A stretch of 64,000 nucleotides of DNA, from positions 62,001 to 126,000 of the forward strand of contig NZ_FRAC01000012.1 of NCBI RefSeq assembly GCF_900142215.1, in the 5' to 3' direction. The notes beneath the pieces are model-generated. The model did no database searches and was not told the origin of the DNA. It was given only the letters and a program-made list of their open reading frames with translations. Numbering within the stretch: position 1 is the stretch's first letter; each line of letters opens with the position of its first letter. The DNA is from Anaerocolumna jejuensis DSM 15929. Its GTDB lineage: Bacteria > Bacillota > Clostridia > Lachnospirales > Lachnospiraceae. Positions 57,302-64,000 of the stretch are shown piece by piece. Made by a program: the position numbers and the translations under genes.

Positions 57302-58388
57302 GAAAGCAAGTATCAAGAGAAGGCTTACGGAATACATCTTTACCAGATTTCTTTTATGGGCAGTAATCTATACGGTATTTTTATTGGGCGGCTTTCTTTT
57401 TGCCAGGCAATTTCTCGGAAATTTTACCTGGTATGCGGACGATACCCTTTACCAGCTGTTCACTAAAATTCGCGATTACAGCGTGCTGTTTATTGGTTCC
57501 CTGTGGCTGCTTGGGGTCGGAATAATCTTTTTGCACTACTGGTTCAAGACCTTGGGCTATATGGAAGAGGTGGTAAGGGCAGCAGGAGAAATTTACAGCC
57601 CTACGGAAGAGCTCATTACCCTGTCTGCTGAATTAAAAGAAGTGGAAAATCAGATGAATCAGACAAAATTACAGGTAAAGCACAATGAAAGAGCTGCCAG
57701 GGAGGCAGAGCAGAGAAAAAATGACCTGGTGGTATACCTTGCCCATGATTTAAAAACACCTTTGACTTCCGTTATCGGCTATCTGACACTGCTTCGGGAT
57801 GAAAAGGAGATTTCAAAGGAGCTTCAGGAAAAATATCTTTTAATTTCATTAAGTAAGGCAGAGCGTTTAGAGGAGCTGATCAATGAGTTCTTTGATATAA
57901 CCAGATTCAATCTTACTAATCTGACCCTTGAATTAAGCCGTATCAATATAACCAGAATGCTGGAGCAGATTATCTTTGAGGCAGGCCCTGCTTTTAAGGA
58001 TAAGAATCTATCCTGCCGCCTGTCGGCGGAGGGGGATATCAATATTCGCTGTGATGCCGGTAAGATGCAGAGGGTTTTTGATAATCTTCTGCGAAATGCC
58101 GTTAACTACAGCTTTGAAGAGGATACAATCGTAGTTGCCATAAAGCAGGAGGGCGAAAATATTCGTTTTATCTTTATCAACCATGGAAATACCATACCCG
58201 AGGAGAAGCTGAACAGGATATTTGAGCAATTTTACCGCCTGGATACGGCAAGGCAGTCAAGAACAGGAGGTGCAGGCCTCGGGCTTGCCATAGCAAAAGA
58301 GATTGTAGAGCTTCACGGAGGAAAGATAACTGCGGCCAGCAAGGATGAGGTTATCACTTTTGAGATTGTAATGCCGGCGGTTTTATAA
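57294..58388 (+). CDS. vanS: VanS-type sensor histidine kinase
   Basis: A 364-residue membrane kinase. Two TM helices (about 17-40 and 62-85) bracket a very short external loop of some 20 residues. A linker and coiled coil follow (about 95-145, KEVENQMNQTKLQVKHNERAAREAEQRKND). The HisKA domain carries H151 (LAHDLKTPLTS), and the HATPase has the N box (NLLRNAVNYS) and G boxes (GGAGLGLAIAKEIV). The small sensor loop resembles VanS of the D-Ser type clusters. The start is TTG at 57294, overlapping vanR. It would phosphorylate VanR in response to cell-wall antibiotic stress; the direct ligand is unknown. Confidence 0.85.
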   Translation: MNKKASIKRRLTEYIFTRFLLWAVIYTVFLLGGFLFARQFLGNFTWYADDTLYQLFTKIRDYSVLFIGSLWLLGVGIIFLHYWFKTLGYMEEVVRAAGEIYSPTEELITLSAELKEVENQMNQTKLQVKHNERAAREAEQRKNDLVVYLAHDLKTPLTSVIGYLTLLRDEKEISKELQEKYLLISLSKAERLEELINEFFDITRFNLTNLTLELSRINITRMLEQIIFEAGPAFKDKNLSCRLSAEGDINIRCDAGKMQRVFDNLLRNAVNYSFEEDTIVVAIKQEGENIRFIFINHGNTIPEEKLNRIFEQFYRLDTARQSRTGGAGLGLAIAKEIVELHGGKITAASKDEVITFEIVMPAVL

Positions 58389-58449
58389 GAAATTCAGCTA
58401 TATAATAGTGTGATTAGACTGACAAAAGGGCAGTTTTTCGAAAGGGGAC

Positions 58450-58660
58450 GGCAGTTTGCACAAAATAGAACGCTTCCTGCTTCCTTCCAATGTATAAGAA
58501 GTCCTAATTCTCTGAAGATTTTGTGCTGGACATATCATCAAACAGATAACTCGCGATGCTCAGACAATCTGATTGATGATATAGCACAAAAGCTTCAGAG
58601 AAAAGGACTTCTAATACATTTCCATAGGCGCAGGAAGCGTTCTATTTTGTGCAAACTGCC
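58450..58660. repeat. Long inverted-repeat element between vanS and vanG
   Basis: The outermost 31 nt of the two ends are perfectly complementary (GGCAGTTTGCACAAAATAGA onwards), and pairing continues imperfectly through nearly the whole 211 bp. Inner matched blocks include AGAAGTCCT, TCTCTGAAG and TTTTGTGCT. There is no ORF. The size and layout are like 24946-25147 and 63817-64000, but the sequence differs. Confidence 0.85.
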
Positions 58661-58731
58661 TTAGTTATTGTGAAACAGGGTATTTGTCGGGTTAATTATA
58701 ATATTCAGGTGTATTAGTAATTTCTTATTTC

Positions 58732-58849
58732 GTCATGTATATTTGGGATGTAAAATGCAGCGAAGTGACATTTATGGAACGGAGTGTATTTTTATACTTC
58801 AAGTATATATTCAAAATACATGACATTGACTTATAGTACCCGATTCAAT
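58732..58849 (+). promoter_or_regulatory. Inverted repeat and candidate van operon promoter
   Basis: GTCATGTAT (58732-58740) and ATACATGAC (58816-58824) are a perfect inverted repeat 75 bp apart. TTGACT (58827-58832) follows, with a weak -10 about 17 bases further. This could be the VanR-controlled promoter of vanG; the assignment is tentative. Confidence 0.35.
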
Positions 58850-58904
58850 TATGAAATGTCAGAAAATTTTAAGAAATTCCGTATAAAAAAGAAGGAATTT
58901 TATA

Positions 58905-58943
58905 ATGGAAAACGAAAAAAGGCTGTCCGATGTTTTGATATGA
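58905..58943 (+). CDS. Possible 12-residue leader peptide before vanG
   Basis: GAAGGA sits nine bases before an ATG that opens the frame MENEKRLSDVLI followed by TGA TGA. The left arm of a strong terminator (GCTGTCCG) is inside this frame, so a ribosome on the peptide would cover that arm. This is the usual layout of translational attenuators. It is only a prediction; short frames next to terminators also occur by chance. Confidence 0.35.
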   Translation: MENEKRLSDVLI

Positions 58944-58975
58944 TGATATCAAAGCAGCGGACAGCTTTTTATTTT
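58916..58975 (+). terminator. Intrinsic terminator upstream of vanG
   Basis: GCTGTCCG (58922-58929) pairs with CGGACAGC (58958-58965), with inner TTTGATAT/ATATCAAA and a CTTTTTATTTT tail. GGCTGTCC occurs again at 59036-59043, so the right arm could instead pair downstream, an antiterminator option. Confidence 0.85.
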
Positions 58976-59076
58976 ATCAGGTAAAAGTACTTTTTAAGCT
59001 GCAAAGCTTGAGTATTAGATTATAAAGCTTCTTACAGGCTGTCCTTATAAGTCAAACATCAGGAGGAATGAAAAGG

Positions 59077-60126
59077 ATGAAAAAAAACATTGCGGTTATT
59101 TTTGGAGGATGCTCTTCGGAATATGAGGTGTCACTTCAATCTGCCTATTCTATTTTAAAAGTTTTGGAGGGGATGGAGGATTATACTGTCATCTGCCTTG
59201 GTATTACAAGGGAAGGGGTATGGTACCGGTATTCAGGGCCTTTGACAGGCATTGAAAATGATACATGGAAGGATAACAGGGAATTGCTTCAGCCTGCACT
59301 TATTTCACCGGACAGGAGTCTTAAGGGAATAATTGAGTTTACGGAGAAAGGAATGAAAACAATTCGTCTTCATGGGGCCTTTCCCGTGCTTCACGGTAAG
59401 AATGGTGAAGACGGCACCGTACAGGGCTTAATTGAGCTGGCAGGTATTCCGCTGATTGGCTGCGATACGGAAAGCTCAGCCCTCTGCATGGATAAGGACA
59501 AGGCCCACAGGCTGGTAAAGGAAGCGGGAATAAGAGTACCAAAAGCCATTTTATTGAAGGGGAAGGCAGAGGAGCAGCCCGTATTGGAAAAGATAAGCGG
59601 AATGTCCTATCCCCTGTTCGTAAAGCCTGTAAAAGCAGGCTCTTCCTTTGGAATCACCAAGGTTTTCTTAAAAGAGGAGCTGATGCCTGCGGTCAAGGAG
59701 GCTTTTAAGCATGATTCGGAGGTGCTGATAGAGGAAAATATCACAGGCTTTGAGGTGGGGTGTGCCGTAATGGGCAAAGATAACCTGGTAATCGGTGAGG
59801 TGGATGAAATCGAGCTGACAGAGGGCTTCTTTGATTATACGGAAAAGTATACCCTAAAGAGCGCAGTTATTCATATGCCCGCCAGAATTGACAAGGAGAC
59901 AAAGAACAGAATCAGGAAAAGTGCGGCAATTATCTATAAAACCCTTGGCTGTAAGGGCTTTGCCCGGGTGGACATGTTCTTAACGGATAAAGGAGAGATT
60001 GTTTTTAATGAGGTGAATACCATACCGGGCTTTACCTCCCACAGCAGGTATCCCGGTATGATGAAGGGAATCGGCCTTTCCTACAAGGATATCATAAGCA
60101 GGCTTATAGCAGAGGAGGTGGAGTAG
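59077..60126 (+). CDS. vanG: D-alanine--D-serine ligase, VanG type
   Basis: A 349-residue ATP-grasp ligase that makes D-Ala-D-Ser for peptidoglycan precursors with low vancomycin affinity. It closely follows VanG: KNIAVIFGGCSSEYEVSLQS, FPVLHGKNGEDGTVQG, GCDTESSALCMDKDKAH, KPVKAGSSFGITKV, GFEVGCAVMG, FNEVNTIPGFTSHSRYP. The omega-loop motif EKYTLK (in FFDYTEKYTLKS) is the D-Ser/VanC-E-G signature, unlike the D-Lac ligases. AGGAGG (59061-59066) best suits the ATG at 59077, giving the MKKNIAVIFGG start; the in-frame ATG at 59068 is too close. Its stop overlaps the next start by one base. Confidence 0.95.
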   Translation: MKKNIAVIFGGCSSEYEVSLQSAYSILKVLEGMEDYTVICLGITREGVWYRYSGPLTGIENDTWKDNRELLQPALISPDRSLKGIIEFTEKGMKTIRLHGAFPVLHGKNGEDGTVQGLIELAGIPLIGCDTESSALCMDKDKAHRLVKEAGIRVPKAILLKGKAEEQPVLEKISGMSYPLFVKPVKAGSSFGITKVFLKEELMPAVKEAFKHDSEVLIEENITGFEVGCAVMGKDNLVIGEVDEIELTEGFFDYTEKYTLKSAVIHMPARIDKETKNRIRKSAAIIYKTLGCKGFARVDMFLTDKGEIVFNEVNTIPGFTSHSRYPGMMKGIGLSYKDIISRLIAEEVE

Positions 60127-60959
60127 TGGAAGAGGTTTTGATAAGCAGCGGGGATATTTCTAAGGGCTACCTGATACTTGTCAATAAGGAATATCCCTTA
60201 AAAGGAGCTGGTGTGAAAGAAAAGAACTTTCACACTCCATTATTAATGGCAGTACCGCAGACAGGTCTGCAGTATGCAATGGGAGCAAATGTGAAGAAGG
60301 AGGGGCTTGCGAAAGTCGGAGAGGAGGTTTATCTGGAGAACCGGACAGCCTCCATGCTGATGCAGCTTCTGGATGATATACAGGCCAGGAAAAAAATTGC
60401 AGCCGTCAGTGGTTACCGCAGCTTTCAGGAGCAGGAGAGAATTTATAAGGATTCTCTATCTGAAAATGGAAAAGAATTTACTGAGAAATTTGTGGCCCTG
60501 CCCGGTTCAAGCGAGCATCAGACCGGCCTTGCCATAGACCTTGGAGAGGCAAAAGAAGTAATTGATTTTTTATGTCCGGAATTTCCATATGAGGGAATCT
60601 GCCAGGATTTCCGGGAAAAGGCGGCTTTATTTGGATTTGTCCAAAGATATGAAAAAGAAAAAGAAGATATTACCAGTATAGGGCATGAGCCCTGGCATTT
60701 CCGCTATGTCGGATATCCCCACTCAAAAATTATGACAGAGAAGCATCTGTCTCTGGAGGAATATGAAGAGGTGATAGAAATGCATCCCTATGGTAGGGAG
60801 CCCCTGGTTTTTACTGAGGGAAAGCAAAGGGTTGAAATCAGTTATCTGGAGATGAAAGAAGGAGAAGAGGCAAGCTTAAGCTTTCCGGCGGAGACGCTTT
60901 ATCAGATATCGGGGAATAACAAAAAGGGGATAATTATAACCCAGTGGCAGAGGCGGTAG
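60126..60959 (+). CDS. vanXY: VanXY/VanY-type D,D-peptidase
   Basis: A 277-residue zinc peptidase of the VanY (M15B) fold, which removes D-Ala-D-Ala dipeptide or terminal D-Ala so that the D-Ser precursors prevail. Zinc and catalytic residues are H131 and D138 (SSEHQTGLAID), E188 and H191 (HEPWHFRYV), preceded by AVSGYRSFQEQERIY. There is no signal peptide, fitting a cytoplasmic bifunctional VanXY rather than membrane VanY. The C-terminal 60 residues form an extra domain. The GTG start overlaps the vanG stop (TAGTG), so translation is coupled. VanXY versus VanY cannot be decided for certain without assay. Confidence 0.9.
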   Translation: MEEVLISSGDISKGYLILVNKEYPLKGAGVKEKNFHTPLLMAVPQTGLQYAMGANVKKEGLAKVGEEVYLENRTASMLMQLLDDIQARKKIAAVSGYRSFQEQERIYKDSLSENGKEFTEKFVALPGSSEHQTGLAIDLGEAKEVIDFLCPEFPYEGICQDFREKAALFGFVQRYEKEKEDITSIGHEPWHFRYVGYPHSKIMTEKHLSLEEYEEVIEMHPYGREPLVFTEGKQRVEISYLEMKEGEEASLSFPAETLYQISGNNKKGIIITQWQRR

Positions 60960-60963
60960 GAGC

Positions 60964-61977
60964 ATGGGAAAGACAAATAAATATCCGGATATTGATAGGT
61001 TCCGGCTGGCGGCGGCCCTTTTCGTAATTGCCATACACACGTCACCTTTAGCCACCTATAGCCCTTATGCAGACTTCTTAGTGACCCGGGTAGCGGGAAG
61101 AGTTGCCGTACCTTTTTTCCTCATGGTTTCAGGTTTTTTCTTATATGGCAGCCAGGGGTGGAACAGGGAAAAGCTGATTACCTTTGTCAGAAAGACGGCC
61201 ATTTTGTATGGCATTTCTATTCTTATTTACCTTCCGGTTAACTGGTATACCGGATATTGGAGGGATAAGAATCTTGCCCTTAAGGTCATTCGGGATATTA
61301 TGATGGACGGGACCATGTACCATTTGTGGTATCTGCCGGCGGCTATTATAGGAAGCATCATCAGCTTTGCCTGCTATAAGCTCCTTGGAATGAGAAAGGC
61401 ACTTATAGTTACCGCAATTCTTTATCTGATTGGAGTGATGGGGGACAGTTACTATGGCATAGTCTCGGAAGTCCCTGTCATAGGCGCTTTTTACCGGGAG
61501 CTATTTAAGGTGATGGATTATACAAGAAACGGAATCTTTTTTGCCCCGCTGTTTTTCCTGTTAGGAGGATTTTTTAAAGAGCATAGGTCTTTGCAGCTTA
61601 AGTATAGCAAAGGAATATTCTGGTGCTTGTTTTTGATAATGGCAGCAGAAGCATTATTGCTGAAAAGGGCAGGCGTTATGCGTCATGACAGTATGTACCT
61701 GCTGCTGCCGGCGGTTATGTTCTTTTTATTTATGATACTGCTTCATAGAAGAGGAAGAGAATACAAGAGTTTTCGTGTGATTTCCATGGCAGTCTACATT
61801 ATCCATCCATGGGTAATTATTGGAGTTAGAGGTGTTTCTAAAGTCCTGGGAATACAGAGCTATACTGTTAATAACAGCATAGTACATTTTCTTTTGATAG
61901 TGGCAGGTTCCTTTTTACTTGGAGGAATCTATTATCTTGCGGACAGCAAATTTAGAAGAGAGAGGAAGCGGGCATAG
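60964..61977 (+). CDS. vanTm: VanT membrane half (acyltransferase-3 fold), serine transporter domain
   Basis: A 337-residue membrane protein with about 10 TM helices and the acyltransferase-3 start (DIDRFRLAAALFVIAIHTSP, VPFFLMVSGFFLYG), which is the N-terminal domain of VanT and is thought to bring L-serine into the cell. It ends at a TAG (61975-61977). The racemase domain continues immediately in the same frame at 61978. Full VanT_G has both domains in one chain of about 710 residues; joined, these two would give 724. The enterococcal vanL cluster is known to have separate membrane and racemase genes. TAGGAGC precedes the ATG, four bases after vanXY. Confidence 0.88.
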   Translation: MGKTNKYPDIDRFRLAAALFVIAIHTSPLATYSPYADFLVTRVAGRVAVPFFLMVSGFFLYGSQGWNREKLITFVRKTAILYGISILIYLPVNWYTGYWRDKNLALKVIRDIMMDGTMYHLWYLPAAIIGSIISFACYKLLGMRKALIVTAILYLIGVMGDSYYGIVSEVPVIGAFYRELFKVMDYTRNGIFFAPLFFLLGGFFKEHRSLQLKYSKGIFWCLFLIMAAEALLLKRAGVMRHDSMYLLLPAVMFFLFMILLHRRGREYKSFRVISMAVYIIHPWVIIGVRGVSKVLGIQSYTVNNSIVHFLLIVAGSFLLGGIYYLADSKFRRERKRA

Positions 61978-63138
61978 TTGCAGACAATTGAAAAAGAAAA
62001 GGTGTTAAAGAAGGAATGGGTTAAAAACAGGGACAGGGCCTGGTTAAATATAGACAAAGAAAATCTGCTCCATAATGTGAAGGAGCTCCGGAAGATCATG
62101 TCAGATAACTGCAGGCTCATGGCCGTAGTTAAGGCAAATGCTTACGGACATGGAAGTATTATGGTAGCTTCCCTGTTAAACAAGGCGGGTATTGGAAATT
62201 TTGCGATAGCGACGATTCAGGAAGGAATTGAGCTGCGTCATTATGGTATCAGGGGAGATATCCTGATATTGGGCTATACGGAGCCGTTCCTTGCCAGAGA
62301 GCTTTCTGAGTACCAGCTGACTCAGACAGTAATTGATTATAATTACGGAAGAGAGCTTGACAGTATGGGAATTCCTCTTAAGGTTCAGATAAAGATAGAT
62401 ACGGGTATGCACAGGCTGGGCTTTCAGGCAGAGAACATGAAGGAGGTCCTTGGTATATTTGAAGCCTCAAACCTGAAGATTACAGGAATATTCACCCACT
62501 TAAGCACGGCAGACAGTAGAGAAGCGGAGGATATTGCCTTTGCAAAGGGACAGATTGACCGGTTCTATACCCTGGTAAAGCAGCTTAAGGAAAGAAAAAT
62601 ACAGGTACCAATCCATATACAGAGTACCTACGGACTTCTTAATTATAATGAGCTTGCCTGTGATTACGCAAGGATAGGAATCGGGATGTACGGTGCCTTA
62701 AGCTCTGCAAAGGATAAGACAATAATTCACCCGGACCTGCGGCCGGTGCTATCCCTTCATTCCCGTGTTGCTCTTATAAGACAGATAGCCGGCGGGGAAA
62801 GCGTAGGCTATGGAAGAGCCTATTGTGCGGACGGTGAGAGAACCATTGCAGTTATTACCATCGGATATGGGGACGGATATCCCAGGAGCCTGTCAGAAGG
62901 AAAAGGAGAGATTATAATTAAGGGAGTTAAAGTACCGGTTATCGGACGCATCTGTATGGATCAGCTTATTGTCGATATAACAGGGACAGAGGGCATTAAC
63001 AGAGGGGATATTGCCACCCTCATTGGAAAAGAGGAGGAAGCCTTAATCCTTGCAGAAGAGGTGTCAGATAAAGCCGGAACCATAGCCAATGAACTTCTGA
63101 GCAGGCTTGGGAGCCGGCTTCCTAGAATTTTTGTGTAA
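61978..63138 (+). CDS. vanTr: VanT racemase half: PLP-dependent serine/alanine racemase
   Basis: A 386-residue fold-type III PLP racemase that makes D-Ser from L-Ser for VanG. The PLP lysine is K52 (VVKANAYGHGS), the second catalytic base is Y278 (SVGYGRAY), and KIDTGMHRLGF, YARIGIGMYG and the C-terminal GDIATLIGK domain are present. The start is TTG directly after the vanTm TAG, with GAGAGGAAG about nine bases upstream inside the vanTm end, so re-initiation is likely. Amber read-through would yield the full-length VanT. The gene ends three bases before the convergent DUF1836 gene. Confidence 0.9.
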   Translation: MQTIEKEKVLKKEWVKNRDRAWLNIDKENLLHNVKELRKIMSDNCRLMAVVKANAYGHGSIMVASLLNKAGIGNFAIATIQEGIELRHYGIRGDILILGYTEPFLARELSEYQLTQTVIDYNYGRELDSMGIPLKVQIKIDTGMHRLGFQAENMKEVLGIFEASNLKITGIFTHLSTADSREAEDIAFAKGQIDRFYTLVKQLKERKIQVPIHIQSTYGLLNYNELACDYARIGIGMYGALSSAKDKTIIHPDLRPVLSLHSRVALIRQIAGGESVGYGRAYCADGERTIAVITIGYGDGYPRSLSEGKGEIIIKGVKVPVIGRICMDQLIVDITGTEGINRGDIATLIGKEEEALILAEEVSDKAGTIANELLSRLGSRLPRIFV

Positions 63139-63141
63139 CGC

Positions 63142-63654
63142 TTATTTTTCTGCATCATTCGTGACGGTCTCCTTTTGGGAGGCAATATAATATCTTGCAA
63201 GAAGAGTATAGGCAAAGGCCAGGGCAATGGTCTGTATGATATCTCCGGGCCTTCGCTCGATGGAATGCTCCTTTTCATCAAATGCCATTGCCAGGGCAGC
63301 TTCCAGTTCATCACAGAATAAATTATAGGACACTTCATTTGTCTGGTTATTCTGCATAAAGGAAATGCCATTGCTGATATCCGTAAGGCTTAGCACCGGC
63401 TTCAATAAAAACAGGACATAAAGATAAGCCAGGTGCTCCCTGCGGTATTTTTTATTCTTCGAAGGTACAATGATTTTCTGCTTCACATAATTATTAATCA
63501 TGGTAGAGGTCACGGCCTTTGCCGGTAAATCCTCATAAAACGGGGAAACATTCTCCTCTATCAGGCTGATGACCTGGTCCATATATAGATCTATGCTCGG
63601 CCAGTCCTTCCATCTCGGACAATGATAATTTCGTATATCTTCCAGTGTAAACAT
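63142..63654 (-). CDS. DUF1836 protein, MerR-like putative regulator
   Basis: A 170-residue protein of the DUF1836 family, common in Firmicutes and thought to have an N-terminal winged-helix like that of MerR. The sequence FTLEDIRNYHCPRWKDWPSIDLYMDQVISLIEENVSPF, then TSTMINNYVKQKIIVPSKNKKYRREHLAYL, is characteristic. The ATG at 63654 has AGGAGA eight bases upstream; an in-frame extension to 63801 lies over the promoter and is rejected. A good promoter is present on the minus strand. It is convergent with vanT and probably unrelated to it. The function is unknown. Confidence 0.85.
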   Translation of the reverse strand: MFTLEDIRNYHCPRWKDWPSIDLYMDQVISLIEENVSPFYEDLPAKAVTSTMINNYVKQKIIVPSKNKKYRREHLAYLYVLFLLKPVLSLTDISNGISFMQNNQTNEVSYNLFCDELEAALAMAFDEKEHSIERRPGDIIQTIALAFAYTLLARYYIASQKETVTNDAEK

Positions 63655-63708
63655 AATATGATCTCCTATAACAGGTAAAAAATCGAATAATATGGTAATA
63701 TATAAGAG

Positions 63709-63737
63709 ATTATATAGTATTAAAAACCATAAGTCAA
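63709..63737 (-). promoter_or_regulatory. Promoter of the DUF1836 gene
   Basis: On the minus strand, TTGACT (63732-63737), a 17-bp spacer and TATAAT (63709-63714). Confidence 0.8.
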
Positions 63738-63816
63738 TGCGGTAAGGGAAATCAATCACAGGAAACGCATATGATAGTTGATGGCAACGGACGATGACCA
63801 AGGGGGTTGTTTTGGA

Positions 63817-64000
63817 GTTTTGTTACGCGAGAACCCTTATTCCACTAAAGCGGCAGAAAACGTGACTGGCAGGTAAATCAGCGCCAAACTCGCTGTGACA
63901 AATTTGGCTGTGTAAGGTATCAAGCTCAAACAGTGGCACTGGTTTACCTAGTCACGTTTCCTGCCGCTTAAGTGTCATAAGGAACCTCTTGAGACAAAAC
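63817..64000. repeat. Long inverted-repeat element, possibly running past the window end
   Basis: The left arm starts GTTTTGTTACGCGAGAACCC (63817) and the right arm ends with GACAAAAC (64000). Matched inner blocks are CTTAT, AAGCGGCAG, AAACGTGACT and AGGTAAA. Pairing spans at least 70 nt on each side with small gaps. There is no ORF. Since the last base of the window still pairs, the full element may be longer. Confidence 0.8.

Noticed and set aside
58784..58984. 66-codon ORF upstream of vanG
   Set aside because: It runs through the terminator hairpin and candidate promoter, has no ribosome site at its start, and its composition is not protein-like.
61975..61977. TAG in vanT read as pyrrolysine
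   Set aside because: No pyrrolysine system genes are seen in the window, and a TTG with a ribosome site lies directly after the codon; re-initiation is simpler.

Overview
The window looks like a chromosomal segment of an anaerobic, plant-fibre-degrading, low-to-mid GC Firmicute, most likely Lachnospiraceae near Lachnoclostridium phytofermentans or Anaerocolumna. The reasons are a secreted GH48-GH9 cellulase pair with X2 and CBM3 modules and no dockerin, a GH94 phosphorylase locus for beta-glucan oligosaccharides, many AGGAGG ribosome sites, frequent TTG/GTG starts, and a VanG-type D-Ser ligase operon. There are no rRNA or tRNA genes, phage genes, transposase genes or CRISPR arrays.

Layout. 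1-3.1 kb: end of a fructoselysine (frl-type) locus with a permease end, two GntR regulators and the kinase FrlD. 3.3-5.6 kb (-): secreted alpha-amylase with CBM26 and CBM20. 5.9-11.4 kb: regulators (three MarR, one HxlR), an alpha/beta hydrolase, an MscS channel and a frameshifted PNPOx-like gene. 11.4-14.2 kb: an anion permease (-) and a CcdA-TlpA fusion. 14.3-20.8 kb: the cellulase operon behind a leader of about 350 nt. 20.8-24.5 kb: Crp/Fnr regulator, cupin, acetyltransferase and a PAS-GGDEF cyclase. 24.6-31.4 kb: csoR and a P1B metal ATPase carrying the same operator, separated by a hairpin element and three accessory genes, and followed by a tiny Cys-rich ORF. 31.7-35.5 kb: beta-helix polysaccharide enzyme, uridine kinase and histidine phosphatase. 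35.5-38.5 kb (-): BlaR1/BlaI-type pair and tandem 92-bp repeats. 38.6-54.3 kb: a divergent locus for 1,2-beta-glucooligosaccharide (sophorooligosaccharide) use, with two GH3 enzymes, the GH94 SOGP, a CUT1 importer and a LacI regulator. 54.4-56.3 kb: S1 protease and a small Ig-like exported protein. 56.6-63.1 kb: vanR-vanS-vanG-vanXY-vanT, in which vanT is split into membrane and racemase halves by one in-frame TAG. 63.1-64 kb: a DUF1836 regulator (-) and a long inverted repeat.

How the genes work together. The cell digests cellulose and starch outside, imports beta-glucooligosaccharides through the ABC system, and cleaves them by phosphorolysis (SOGP) and hydrolysis (GH3). LacI-type operators overlap the transcribed starts of both divergent arms. 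Control is mainly by local repressors: several promoters are near-perfect TTGACA-17-TATAAT with a palindromic operator inside the spacer (marR at 5.9 kb, MarR-like at 9.6 kb, metal ATPase at 29.2 kb).

Most notable: the split vanT, a possible leader-peptide/terminator attenuator before vanG, a predicted CsoR regulon with a Cys-rich mini-protein, a leaderless autoregulated marR, and three unrelated long inverted-repeat elements of about 200 bp. All assignments come from reading sequence and remembered family features; no database search was run.
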